Source: a virus. Taken from it: a stretch of DNA of 24,132 nt. The position numbers and the translations under genes were made by a program. Shown in pieces: positions 1-5,817 of the stretch; position 1 is the first letter of the stretch; the number at the start of each line of letters is the position of its first letter. Where the stretch lies: the IMG/VR virus record IMGVR_UViG_3300025645_000439, positions 1-24,132 of that record. One strand, given 5' to 3'. The notes beneath the pieces were generated by a model. The model made no database searches, was not told where the DNA came from, and saw only the letters and a program-made list of their open reading frames with translations.

Positions 1-299
1 TGACACATTCAGAATTTCACACCAGGTTGGAGGCTTTAAAATTGTCAATCATAACCGCAACCGACCATTATTTAATTATCAAAGACAAATTTCAGTACTT
101 GAAAAAAGAGGAAAAACAAAATTTAAACGCGTGGTTCAATCATTCGGAAAAGGTTGTTTTTGAATATAAAATGTCCAAACCGGACGAATACATCGGTATT
201 TTGACAGATTGTTTGCACGAACAAATGGACGAAGTTGTCAAGGCAATCGAGGGGTTGAAATTAAAGGCATTGCGAGAACAACAAGATAATGGACAATAA
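1..299 (+). CDS. Hypothetical small protein, start at or just before window edge
   Basis: The frame is open from base 3 and ends at the TAA at 297-299. Bases 1-2 are TG followed in frame by ACA, so the start codon is very probably an NTG whose first base lies just outside the window. That would give about 98 residues beginning (M)THSEFHTRLEALKLS. A TTG at 27 is an alternative start but is less attractive. The product is charged, probably helical and soluble, with no membrane segment or recognised motif. Its 3' end overlaps the next gene by 11 bp, which implies co-translation with the putative small terminase. I do not recognise the family. By position it belongs to the early or packaging cluster. 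Confidence 0.7.
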   Translation, partial: THSEFHTRLEALKLSIITATDHYLIIKDKFQYLKKEEKQNLNAWFNHSEKVVFEYKMSKPDEYIGILTDCLHEQMDEVVKAIEGLKLKALREQQDNGQ

Positions 300-762
300 A
301 AAAGGGTACATTGAACCGGTTAAGTTTGACGCATTTTTCACAATGTTTGAACGCGTATTGGCTGAAAACCAAACGATTGAAACAAAGGACGGGAAACGGC
401 AAATTCCAAACAACAACGCGATAATTTTTACCGATATGGAATTGGTGGAGGAAACCAACGACCGATTGCCGAAAAACCAACGAATCACAAAACGCACATT
501 CGAGGGTTGGAAAAAGGCATTCAACGACGAAACACTATCGCCCGAAATTATGGAACGTTTTTTTCGGGTTTATAAAACCGCAATACGTAAATCAAAGGAA
601 AAATTATTCAATGCGTTGGTAATTGACCATAACGGTTGGCAACGGTTCGCCTGGATAATGGAACGCAAGTTTTCGGAAACGTGGGGCAAAAAGGAAATCG
701 CGGAGGAGGAAAAACCACAACAAATTCAAATCGTTAAAAACTATCAAAAAAAAATAGAATGA
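289..762 (+). CDS. Probable terminase small subunit / DNA-packaging protein
   Basis: 157 residues. A central segment (about residues 60-80) reads like a helix-turn-helix (RLPKNQRITKRTFEGWKKAF). The C-terminal part carries WQRFAWIMERKFSETWGKK, which resembles the W-x-x-x-A-W-x-x-E-R-K/R-F segment seen in many phage small terminase and DNA-packaging proteins. A small subunit would recognise the packaging site and load the large terminase. The large terminase gene lies about 1.9 kb downstream rather than directly adjacent, which is unusual but not unknown. The ATG lies inside the previous gene, and the TGA overlaps the next ATG (ATGA at 759-762). The assignment rests on motif resemblance and position. 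A phage DNA-binding regulator is the main alternative. Confidence 0.55.
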   Translation: MDNKKGYIEPVKFDAFFTMFERVLAENQTIETKDGKRQIPNNNAIIFTDMELVEETNDRLPKNQRITKRTFEGWKKAFNDETLSPEIMERFFRVYKTAIRKSKEKLFNALVIDHNGWQRFAWIMERKFSETWGKKEIAEEEKPQQIQIVKNYQKKIE

Positions 763-941
763 AAAATATAACATTAGTATTAATACCGGTTTTAATATTG
801 GGCGTTTTTGTCAGTATTCAGAAACCACAACAACAAGTCATTCACAAACAAATTGAATGTCCGGTTGATACATTACAATACGAATACAATTGTAAATTGC
901 AAAATTATTCTTTACTTTGGAGCAAAAAAAATATATTATGA
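759..941 (+). CDS. Small membrane-anchored protein, unknown function
   Basis: 60 residues. The N-terminus is MKN followed by a continuous hydrophobic stretch (residues 4-20, ITLVLIPVLILGVFVSI), then a polar, Gln-rich segment with two cysteines (C34 and C45). This looks like a single N-terminal membrane anchor with a short tail outside the membrane. There is no lipobox, because the first Cys is too far from the hydrophobic core. It is translationally coupled on both sides by ATGA overlaps (759-762 and 938-941). A spanin or holin accessory role cannot be excluded, but nothing specific supports it. Confidence 0.6.
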   Translation: MKNITLVLIPVLILGVFVSIQKPQQQVIHKQIECPVDTLQYEYNCKLQNYSLLWSKKNIL

Positions 942-1351
942 AAAATCAATGTAATTGTGTGACCGTTGCGTCAATGAAAGTATGCGACGCAATATGCAAC
1001 AATGAAAATAATTCAAAAGACCGTGCGTTCACCCCGGATTGGTTAGCAATCAAAAGCAAATTCGACAATTCGGAATGGTGTGTTGACGTTGAAATTTTGG
1101 AGGACAACGACGACGTTTCGGTTGTCCTGGAATGGTTGGAGCGTTGCCAAATATCAAAGGAATATATTATAGAGGTTTTTGAGCGCGTAAATGAAACCAA
1201 CGTTGAACCGATTTATTCAAATGATTGCATAATCGAACTAATTGAAAACGAGGTTGCAAAACAGAAAATAAACGAATCAAAAGCAGTGCAAAAATTAGGA
1301 ATCAATTTTGAAAATTACTATTTTTACATAAATAATCGAACAAATGAATAA
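938..1351 (+). CDS. Hypothetical protein with Cys-rich N-terminus
   Basis: 137 residues from the ATG at 938, which forms an ATGA overlap with the preceding stop. An in-frame TTG at 917 would extend it by seven residues, but the overlap architecture used throughout the window favours 938. The first 30 residues contain five cysteines (C5, C7, C17, C21 and the local MKVCDAIC motif), followed by an acidic, Trp-containing central part (EWCVDVEILEDNDD) and a helical C-terminus. It could bind a metal through the N-terminal cysteines, but the spacing does not match a finger that I recognise. It overlaps the next gene by 8 bp. Confidence 0.65.
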   Translation: MKNQCNCVTVASMKVCDAICNNENNSKDRAFTPDWLAIKSKFDNSEWCVDVEILEDNDDVSVVLEWLERCQISKEYIIEVFERVNETNVEPIYSNDCIIELIENEVAKQKINESKAVQKLGINFENYYFYINNRTNE

Positions 1352-1529
1352 ACCATTATCAAAACAAGATGTTGAACGTATGGAACCGGGCGTTCTTTAC
1401 AAAACGGTTGGAGCGAACCGGAAACAACGACGGGAATTTGTGAAATTCCAAACGTCAAACGACAAAATTGTTGTCCAAACAATCAAAATAAAAGGAGCAA
1501 AAAACAAAATAATCAAACATAATAAATAA
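1344..1529 (+). CDS. Small basic hypothetical protein
   Basis: 61 residues and strongly basic, ending in a lysine-rich tail (IKIKGAKNKIIKHNK). The central segment (ANRKQRREFVKF) is also basic, so nucleic-acid contact is plausible. I recognise no family. The start lies inside the previous gene, and the stop is 4 bp before the SSB-like gene, so it belongs to the same transcription unit. Confidence 0.6.
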   Translation: MNKPLSKQDVERMEPGVLYKTVGANRKQRREFVKFQTSNDKIVVQTIKIKGAKNKIIKHNK

Positions 1530-1533
1530 ATAT

Positions 1534-1896
1534 ATGGAATTTGAATTGACCGGTACAATTACCGAAATTAAACAAGTGCAAAAAGGGGTTGCAAAAGGGA
1601 CCGGGAACGAATGGCAAAAAATTGAATTTGTCATTGACACCAACGCGGAATATGACAACATATTTTGTTTTGAAATTTTCAAAGCGGACAAAGTGGAACA
1701 ATTCACGAAATACAACAAAGTCGGTGATGTTGTAAAGGTTGCATTCAATATTAAGTGCAACGCCTGGAATGGAAAACATTTCACATCGTTGTCAGCGTGG
1801 AAAGTGGACAACCGATTGGAGGGAATAACCAACGAACCGACACCGCAACCACAACCCGCCGGAATTGAGGACGACACCGACGAAATGCCGTTTTGA
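1534..1896 (+). CDS. SSB-like OB-fold protein (DUF3127 type)
   Basis: 120 residues. Residues 1-95 have the strand pattern of the DUF3127 family of Bacteroidota (start MEFELTGTITEI, later KVAFNIKCNAWNGKHFTSLSAWKV), predicted as an OB-fold single-strand DNA-binding domain. A proline/glutamine-rich linker (PTPQPQPAG) leads to an acidic C-terminus EDDTDEMPF. This closely resembles the acidic Asp/Glu-x-Pro-Phe tip with which bacterial SSB recruits repair and replication proteins. It therefore probably coats phage single-stranded DNA and recruits partners during replication or recombination, and RusA is encoded 0.4 kb downstream. The stop overlaps the next ATG (TGATG, 1894-1898). Confidence 0.75.
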   Translation: MEFELTGTITEIKQVQKGVAKGTGNEWQKIEFVIDTNAEYDNIFCFEIFKADKVEQFTKYNKVGDVVKVAFNIKCNAWNGKHFTSLSAWKVDNRLEGITNEPTPQPQPAGIEDDTDEMPF

Positions 1897-2066
1897 TGAG
1901 TATTGAAACAAAATTGTTGCCTTGTGAATTATGCCACACGGCAACGCCGGAAACGGTATTAAATGAAAACGCTAGGTATTCAACAACGTCATTTCAAAAA
2001 TGTTGCGAATCTTGTTATGACAAACGCCAAACAATTATTGACAATGAAATTGACGGACGAGAATAA
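1896..2066 (+). CDS. 56-aa zinc-ribbon-like mini protein
   Basis: The ATG at 1896 overlaps the stop of the SSB-like gene (TGATG) and opens a 56-residue frame ending with TAA at 2064-2066. It contains P-C-E-L-C-H at residues 9-14 and K-C-C-E-S-C-Y at residues 35-41: two Cys-x-x-Cys pairs about 25 residues apart, the layout of a four-cysteine zinc ribbon. The 3' end overlaps the next gene by 23 bp. The coupled start and paired CxxC motifs argue that it is a real gene despite its size. Its function is unknown; DNA binding or an adaptor role is possible. Confidence 0.6.
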   Translation: MSIETKLLPCELCHTATPETVLNENARYSTTSFQKCCESCYDKRQTIIDNEIDGRE

Positions 2067-2265
2067 AGAATGTCGCGGTGATTGTGGGGAAACAAAACCG
2101 GTCGAAGAATTTTATATAATTGGAGGGAACCGTGGTTCGTATTGTAAACCGTGCCACATTATTAAAGTAAATTCGGCGGTTCGTAATACACAACATAAGT
2201 TAAAAAAGAAATTTAAACCGGAGCCGGTTTATAAGTTGCGCGACAATTTCGGCATATTTTTTTAA
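2044..2265 (+). CDS. Small zinc-finger protein (HNH-associated type knuckle)
   Basis: 73 residues from the ATG at 2044. An upstream in-frame ATG at 1963 exists, but that extension lies inside the preceding mini gene and adds no recognisable sequence, so I prefer 2044. Residues about 9-37 form C-x3-C-GETKP-x-EEFY ... SYCKPCH. This is the zinc knuckle commonly found N-terminal to phage HNH nucleases and as stand-alone small proteins. There is no HNH catalytic core; the rest is a basic tail (QHKLKKKFKPEP). It is likely a small DNA- or RNA-binding protein. The gene is followed by a 49-bp non-coding gap with inverted repeats. Confidence 0.65.
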   Translation: MKLTDENKECRGDCGETKPVEEFYIIGGNRGSYCKPCHIIKVNSAVRNTQHKLKKKFKPEPVYKLRDNFGIFF

Positions 2266-2275
2266 TTACACACAA

Positions 2276-2307
2276 CGTTAAGGCTAACGGTCACAAACGC
2301 CCGTTAG
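2276..2307 (+). repeat. Overlapping inverted repeats (two alternative hairpins) before rusA
   Basis: Three related arms lie in one of the few non-coding gaps of the early region: CGTTA (2276-2280), TAACG/CTAACGG (2284-2290) and CCGTTAG (2301-2307). The middle arm can pair with either neighbour: CGTTA-AGGC-TAACG, or CTAACGG-N10-CCGTTAG. No T-tract follows, so it does not look like a simple intrinsic terminator. It lies 8 bp before the rusA ATG, where it could act as an operator, an RNA switch-like element or a processing site. Confidence 0.4.
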
Positions 2308-2314
2308 ATAAAAT

Positions 2315-2635
2315 ATGAAAGTAGAAATTAAACCCTTTTCAGTCAATAACGCGTGGCGGGGCAAACGATACCGAACCGACGCATATATCAATTGGGCGGA
2401 ACAATTAGGTTGGATATTGCCAAACAACGTTCAAACGTTCCCAAAAATGGAATTGAACGTTGTTTTTGGGTTTTCGTCGGGGTCGGCGGACATTGACAAC
2501 CCGTTGAAACCATTTATTGACGTTTTGCAACGCCGTTATTCGTTCAATGACAAACAAATCAAACGGTTGGTTGTTGATGTTGTTTCGGTCAAAAAAGGGG
2601 AGGAATTTATAGATTTTAAATTGAATGAATTATAA
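2315..2635 (+). CDS. rusA: RusA-like Holliday junction resolvase
   Basis: 106 residues, the usual size for the RusA family of phage crossover-junction endodeoxyribonucleases. The N-terminus has the SVNNAWRGKRYRT-x-x-Y-x-x-W pattern. The catalytic signature is D59-I-D61-N62 with K65, D69 and D79, matching the family arrangement of acidic residues plus a lysine (DxDN-x2-K ... D). The enzyme would act as a dimer, cutting four-way junctions symmetrically to resolve replication or recombination intermediates and to debranch DNA before packaging. That fits its place directly before the large terminase, with which it overlaps by 11 bp. All expected acidic residues are present. Confidence 0.85.
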   Translation: MKVEIKPFSVNNAWRGKRYRTDAYINWAEQLGWILPNNVQTFPKMELNVVFGFSSGSADIDNPLKPFIDVLQRRYSFNDKQIKRLVVDVVSVKKGEEFIDFKLNEL

Positions 2636-4025
2636 AAAAATCGAATTATCAATTGAGCAAACCGACGCGTTCGACACGTTAACCCAAACCAATGGGGTTT
2701 CCCGGTTGTTGTATGGAGGTCAAGCCGGGGGCGGAAAATCTTTCTTAATTTGTTTGTGGCAAATACACCAACGGTTGAACTATCCGGGAACGCGTGGGTA
2801 CATTGGACGAACGGTTTTAAAACGTTTGAAAGAATCCGTTTTGGTCACGTTTTTTGACGTGGCAAACAACTTGGGGGTTGCATTCACTTATAACGACAAC
2901 AAATCACACATTGATTTCCCGAACGGCTCGCGAATCGTTTTGTTGGATTGCGAATATAAACCGTCCGACCCAAATTTGGATTCGCTCGGTTCGGTTGAAT
3001 TTACGGACGGAGCCATTGAGGAGGGCGTCCAGGTGAACAAAAGAGTTGCCGACATATTATTGACCCGGACACGTTACAAACACCACGAATTTGGATTGGA
3101 AAAGAAACAATTAATCACGTGCAACCCGTCCGACGGTTGGGTCAAAGACGAAATTATAATTCCGCATTTCGAGGGGTTGTTGTTACCTAAAAACAAATTC
3201 ATTTCGGCGTCATTGGACACCAACCCGGACAAAGAATTTGTAAAATCGTATAAACAAACGTTGGAGGAATTAGACGACGAATTTGACCGGTCAAGATTGT
3301 TGCACGGTGATTGGTTCAGCCAACCAAAAACCGGGGGTGAATTTTACAAACGATTCGAGGAAAAAAACAATGTTTCAAATATTGCGTACAACCCGGAATT
3401 GCCGTTGCACTTAACGTTTGATTTTAACGTCAACCCTTATATGACTTTATTAGTTCACCAATTGGACGGGAAACACTTAAAACAAATCAACGAAATATGT
3501 TTGGAAACACCACGGAACACAACCGCCGGAGTTTGTAAGGAATTCATTTACCAATATGGGGAACACCAAAACGGGGTTTTTGTTTATGGTGACCCCGCCG
3601 GGAAACACGAGGACACCAGGACGGAAAAGGGACACAACGATTATACAATCATTGAAACGGAATTAGCGAAATTTTCCCCAACGTTTCGGGTCAGCAAATC
3701 CGCCCCGTCAATTGTTATGCGTGGAAATTTTATCAATCGTTTGTTTGAAAATAGAATCGAGGGTTGCACATTCACAATTGACCGGGAATGCTCAAAAACG
3801 GTTTCCGATTATACGCAAGTAAAGGAAGATATGGACGGTAAAAAGAAAAAAACAAAGGTTAAAAATCCACGTACCGGGGTGACCTATGAAAAATACGGTC
3901 ATTGTTCCGACGCGAATGACTATTTGATTTGTTCGGTATTTTCGGACGAATACAACGCTTTTATTAGAGGAAACCGCGAGGTTGTACGTACTTTGTCAAC
4001 AAACTCAAAAACATTAAGGTTTTAA
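2625..4025 (+). CDS. terL: Terminase large subunit (packaging ATPase/nuclease)
   Basis: 466 residues. The N-terminal ATPase domain has Walker A G-G-Q-A-G-G-G-K-S at residues 31-39. The Walker B-like acidic region around 121-133 (SVEFTDGAIEE) is not a textbook hhhhDE. A coupling-type motif ITCNP is at 164-168. The C-terminal RNase H-like nuclease domain shows the three acidic clusters: D266 in LTFDFNVNP, D323 in VYGDPAG, and D429/D432 in HCSDANDY. The protein would drive DNA into the prohead through the portal and cut concatemers. It overlaps rusA upstream, and the next gene starts 1 bp after its stop. The ATG at 2625 directly precedes the core fold, and the length is ordinary for the family. 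Confidence 0.93.
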   Translation: MNYKKIELSIEQTDAFDTLTQTNGVSRLLYGGQAGGGKSFLICLWQIHQRLNYPGTRGYIGRTVLKRLKESVLVTFFDVANNLGVAFTYNDNKSHIDFPNGSRIVLLDCEYKPSDPNLDSLGSVEFTDGAIEEGVQVNKRVADILLTRTRYKHHEFGLEKKQLITCNPSDGWVKDEIIIPHFEGLLLPKNKFISASLDTNPDKEFVKSYKQTLEELDDEFDRSRLLHGDWFSQPKTGGEFYKRFEEKNNVSNIAYNPELPLHLTFDFNVNPYMTLLVHQLDGKHLKQINEICLETPRNTTAGVCKEFIYQYGEHQNGVFVYGDPAGKHEDTRTEKGHNDYTIIETELAKFSPTFRVSKSAPSIVMRGNFINRLFENRIEGCTFTIDRECSKTVSDYTQVKEDMDGKKKKTKVKNPRTGVTYEKYGHCSDANDYLICSVFSDEYNAFIRGNREVVRTLSTNSKTLRF

Positions 4026-4026
4026 A

Positions 4027-4578
4027 ATGAATTACTTAATCAAACCGGATTATCTAAAACACATTCAAAGCGATAATTTAACCGTAATAACAGACGGAAA
4101 CGACGCGTATTTGGACGAATGCGAGGCAATCGCAATTGAGGAAATCAAATCATATATTTCAAGCCGTTACGATGTGGAAACGATATTTGCCGACATTCCG
4201 GAATTTGACGTTTTATTGTCTTATGCAATAGGTAATTTCGTCACTTATTTAGACGTAATTTATAAATGTAATGTTGCAACAACACCGGGAAACCTACCAA
4301 CCGACACCAATTTTTGGTCAGCAACGGACGAACGGTCGGCAAAAATGGTTTCAATTGTCGTTGATTTGTCATTGTATCATTTGCATTCGAGAATTAACCC
4401 GCGAAATATTCCGGATTTACGAGGAATTAGACGTGACGACGCGGTCAGATGGTTAACAGAAACACGCGATTTGAAAAACAACCCGTCATTTTTGCCGGTA
4501 TTGGACGCCAACGCGGACGGTGTGGACGGTTTGAAAATCAAATGGGGGTCAAATGATATTACAACTAATAGTTATTAA
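4027..4578 (+). CDS. Mu gp36-like protein (DUF1320 type), head-tail connection
   Basis: 183 residues. The N-terminal half has the pattern of phage Mu gp36-like (DUF1320) proteins: an acidic helix with AIAIEEIKSYISSRYDVETIF near residues 35-55, then helical segments typical of small connector proteins (LYHLHSRINPRNIP, RRDDAVRWL). Such proteins are thought to form part of the head-tail interface. In Mu, gp36 lies downstream of the capsid gene; here it sits between the terminase and portal genes, a rearrangement of the standard order. It starts 1 bp after the terminase stop and ends 3 bp before the portal ATG. Confidence 0.65.
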   Translation: MNYLIKPDYLKHIQSDNLTVITDGNDAYLDECEAIAIEEIKSYISSRYDVETIFADIPEFDVLLSYAIGNFVTYLDVIYKCNVATTPGNLPTDTNFWSATDERSAKMVSIVVDLSLYHLHSRINPRNIPDLRGIRRDDAVRWLTETRDLKNNPSFLPVLDANADGVDGLKIKWGSNDITTNSY

Positions 4579-4581
4579 AAA

Positions 4582-5817
4582 ATGGAGTTATTCGGATTTG
4601 AAATCGGACGTGCAAAAACATTGGACAATGTGGTTGTGAAACAAAAAGAAGTGGAACGCATAATTGAGCGAATCACCCGTTCACAATTGCAAAGGTCAAA
4701 ACAAGACATTGGAATTTGGCGGAGCGCAATAAATCAAAGCGAATCCGCAATGAATCCAAAACGAACCGAATTAATAAAGACATTCAAGGACGTTGTTTTG
4801 GACGCGCATTTGTCGTCGTTAATTCAAACCCGGATTTTAAAAGTTGTCGGACACGATTTTTCGGTTGTTGATTCAGACGGCGAAATTGACATTGAAAAAA
4901 CAAAATTATTTCGGGACGAATGGTTTGAAAAGTTTGTCAATATATCAATGGAATCAATTTTTTGGGGTTACTCATTAATTCAATTCGGGGCGTTGGTTGA
5001 CGACAAATTCGAATCGGTTGAATCCGTACCACGGGAATATATTATTCCGGAAAAAAGGGGCGTAATGAAAAGAATGTCCGATTCAAATAATTTAATATAT
5101 TTTGACGAAAAGCCATTTAAACAATGGTTGATTTTTTTAGATTCCAACGGTTTGGGTTTACTCAATAAAGCAACACCGCACGCGATTTGGAAGAAAAACG
5201 CGGTTGGAAGTTGGGCTGAATACGTCGAAAAATACGGTCAACCAACAAGGGTTGGAAAAACGCATTCGAGCAACAAAGCGAACCGGGAAAACCTGGAATC
5301 AATGTTGGCAAATATGGGGTCGAATGGTTGGGCGGTTTTTGACAACGACGACGAATTGCAATTTTTGGAAACGAGCAAAACCGACGCACACTCTGTTTTT
5401 AACGAAATGGTTTCATTGTGTAATTCTGAAATGTCAAAATTGATTGTTGGTCAAACGATGACATCGGACAACGGGTCGTCAAGGTCGCAAGCAACGGTTC
5501 ACGAAAACATTTTGAACGATTATTTCAAACACGATTTAATGTACATTTCAAACATTGTCAACAATAAATTGATTCCTTTAATGGTTGACAAAGGCGTTGC
5601 GCTGGAGGGGTTTACATTCGAGTGGGACACGTCCGAAAAAATGTCAATAAGCCAACAATTCGCCATTGATAACGAACTATTAAAAACCTACACAATACAA
5701 CCGGAATATTTTATTGAAAAATACGGTGTTCCCGTTGAAACAAAACAAAACGATATAAACGACCCAACCGCAACAAATGTGTATTTCAAAAACTCAATTT
5801 CAAAGTATTACGAATAA
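4582..5817 (+). CDS. Portal protein, Mu gp29-like (DUF935)
   Basis: 411 residues. Signature segments of the DUF935 portal family are present: the N-terminal RTELIKTFKDVVLDAHL region, FWGYSLIQFG, then the highly characteristic W-x-E-Y-V-E-K-Y-G-Q-P-T-R-V-G-K followed by LANMGSNGWAVFDNDDELQFLE, and VGQTMTSD with a nearby RSQATVH. Portals form the dodecameric ring at one vertex through which terminase pumps DNA and to which the neck binds. The family is usually somewhat longer, so this is a compact member. It starts 3 bp after the gp36-like gene, and its 3' end overlaps the MuF-like gene by 41 bp in another frame. Confidence 0.92.
   Translation: MELFGFEIGRAKTLDNVVVKQKEVERIIERITRSQLQRSKQDIGIWRSAINQSESAMNPKRTELIKTFKDVVLDAHLSSLIQTRILKVVGHDFSVVDSDGEIDIEKTKLFRDEWFEKFVNISMESIFWGYSLIQFGALVDDKFESVESVPREYIIPEKRGVMKRMSDSNNLIYFDEKPFKQWLIFLDSNGLGLLNKATPHAIWKKNAVGSWAEYVEKYGQPTRVGKTHSSNKANRENLESMLANMGSNGWAVFDNDDELQFLETSKTDAHSVFNEMVSLCNSEMSKLIVGQTMTSDNGSSRSQATVHENILNDYFKHDLMYISNIVNNKLIPLMVDKGVALEGFTFEWDTSEKMSISQQFAIDNELLKTYTIQPEYFIEKYGVPVETKQNDINDPTATNVYFKNSISKYYE

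Noticed and set aside
1963-2043. Longer N-terminus for the zinc-knuckle protein
   Set aside because: The extra 27 residues overlap the coupled 56-aa gene and carry no zinc-finger sequence; the ATG at 2044 starts just before the conserved domain.
2284-2307. Resemblance of CTAACGG...CCGTTAGAT to the outer core sites of integron attC elements
   Set aside because: Only the GTTAGAT end fits the GTTRRRY core. The opposite core does not fit RYYYAAC, there is no internal second pair of boxes, and the element is far too short. No integrase or cassette array is present.
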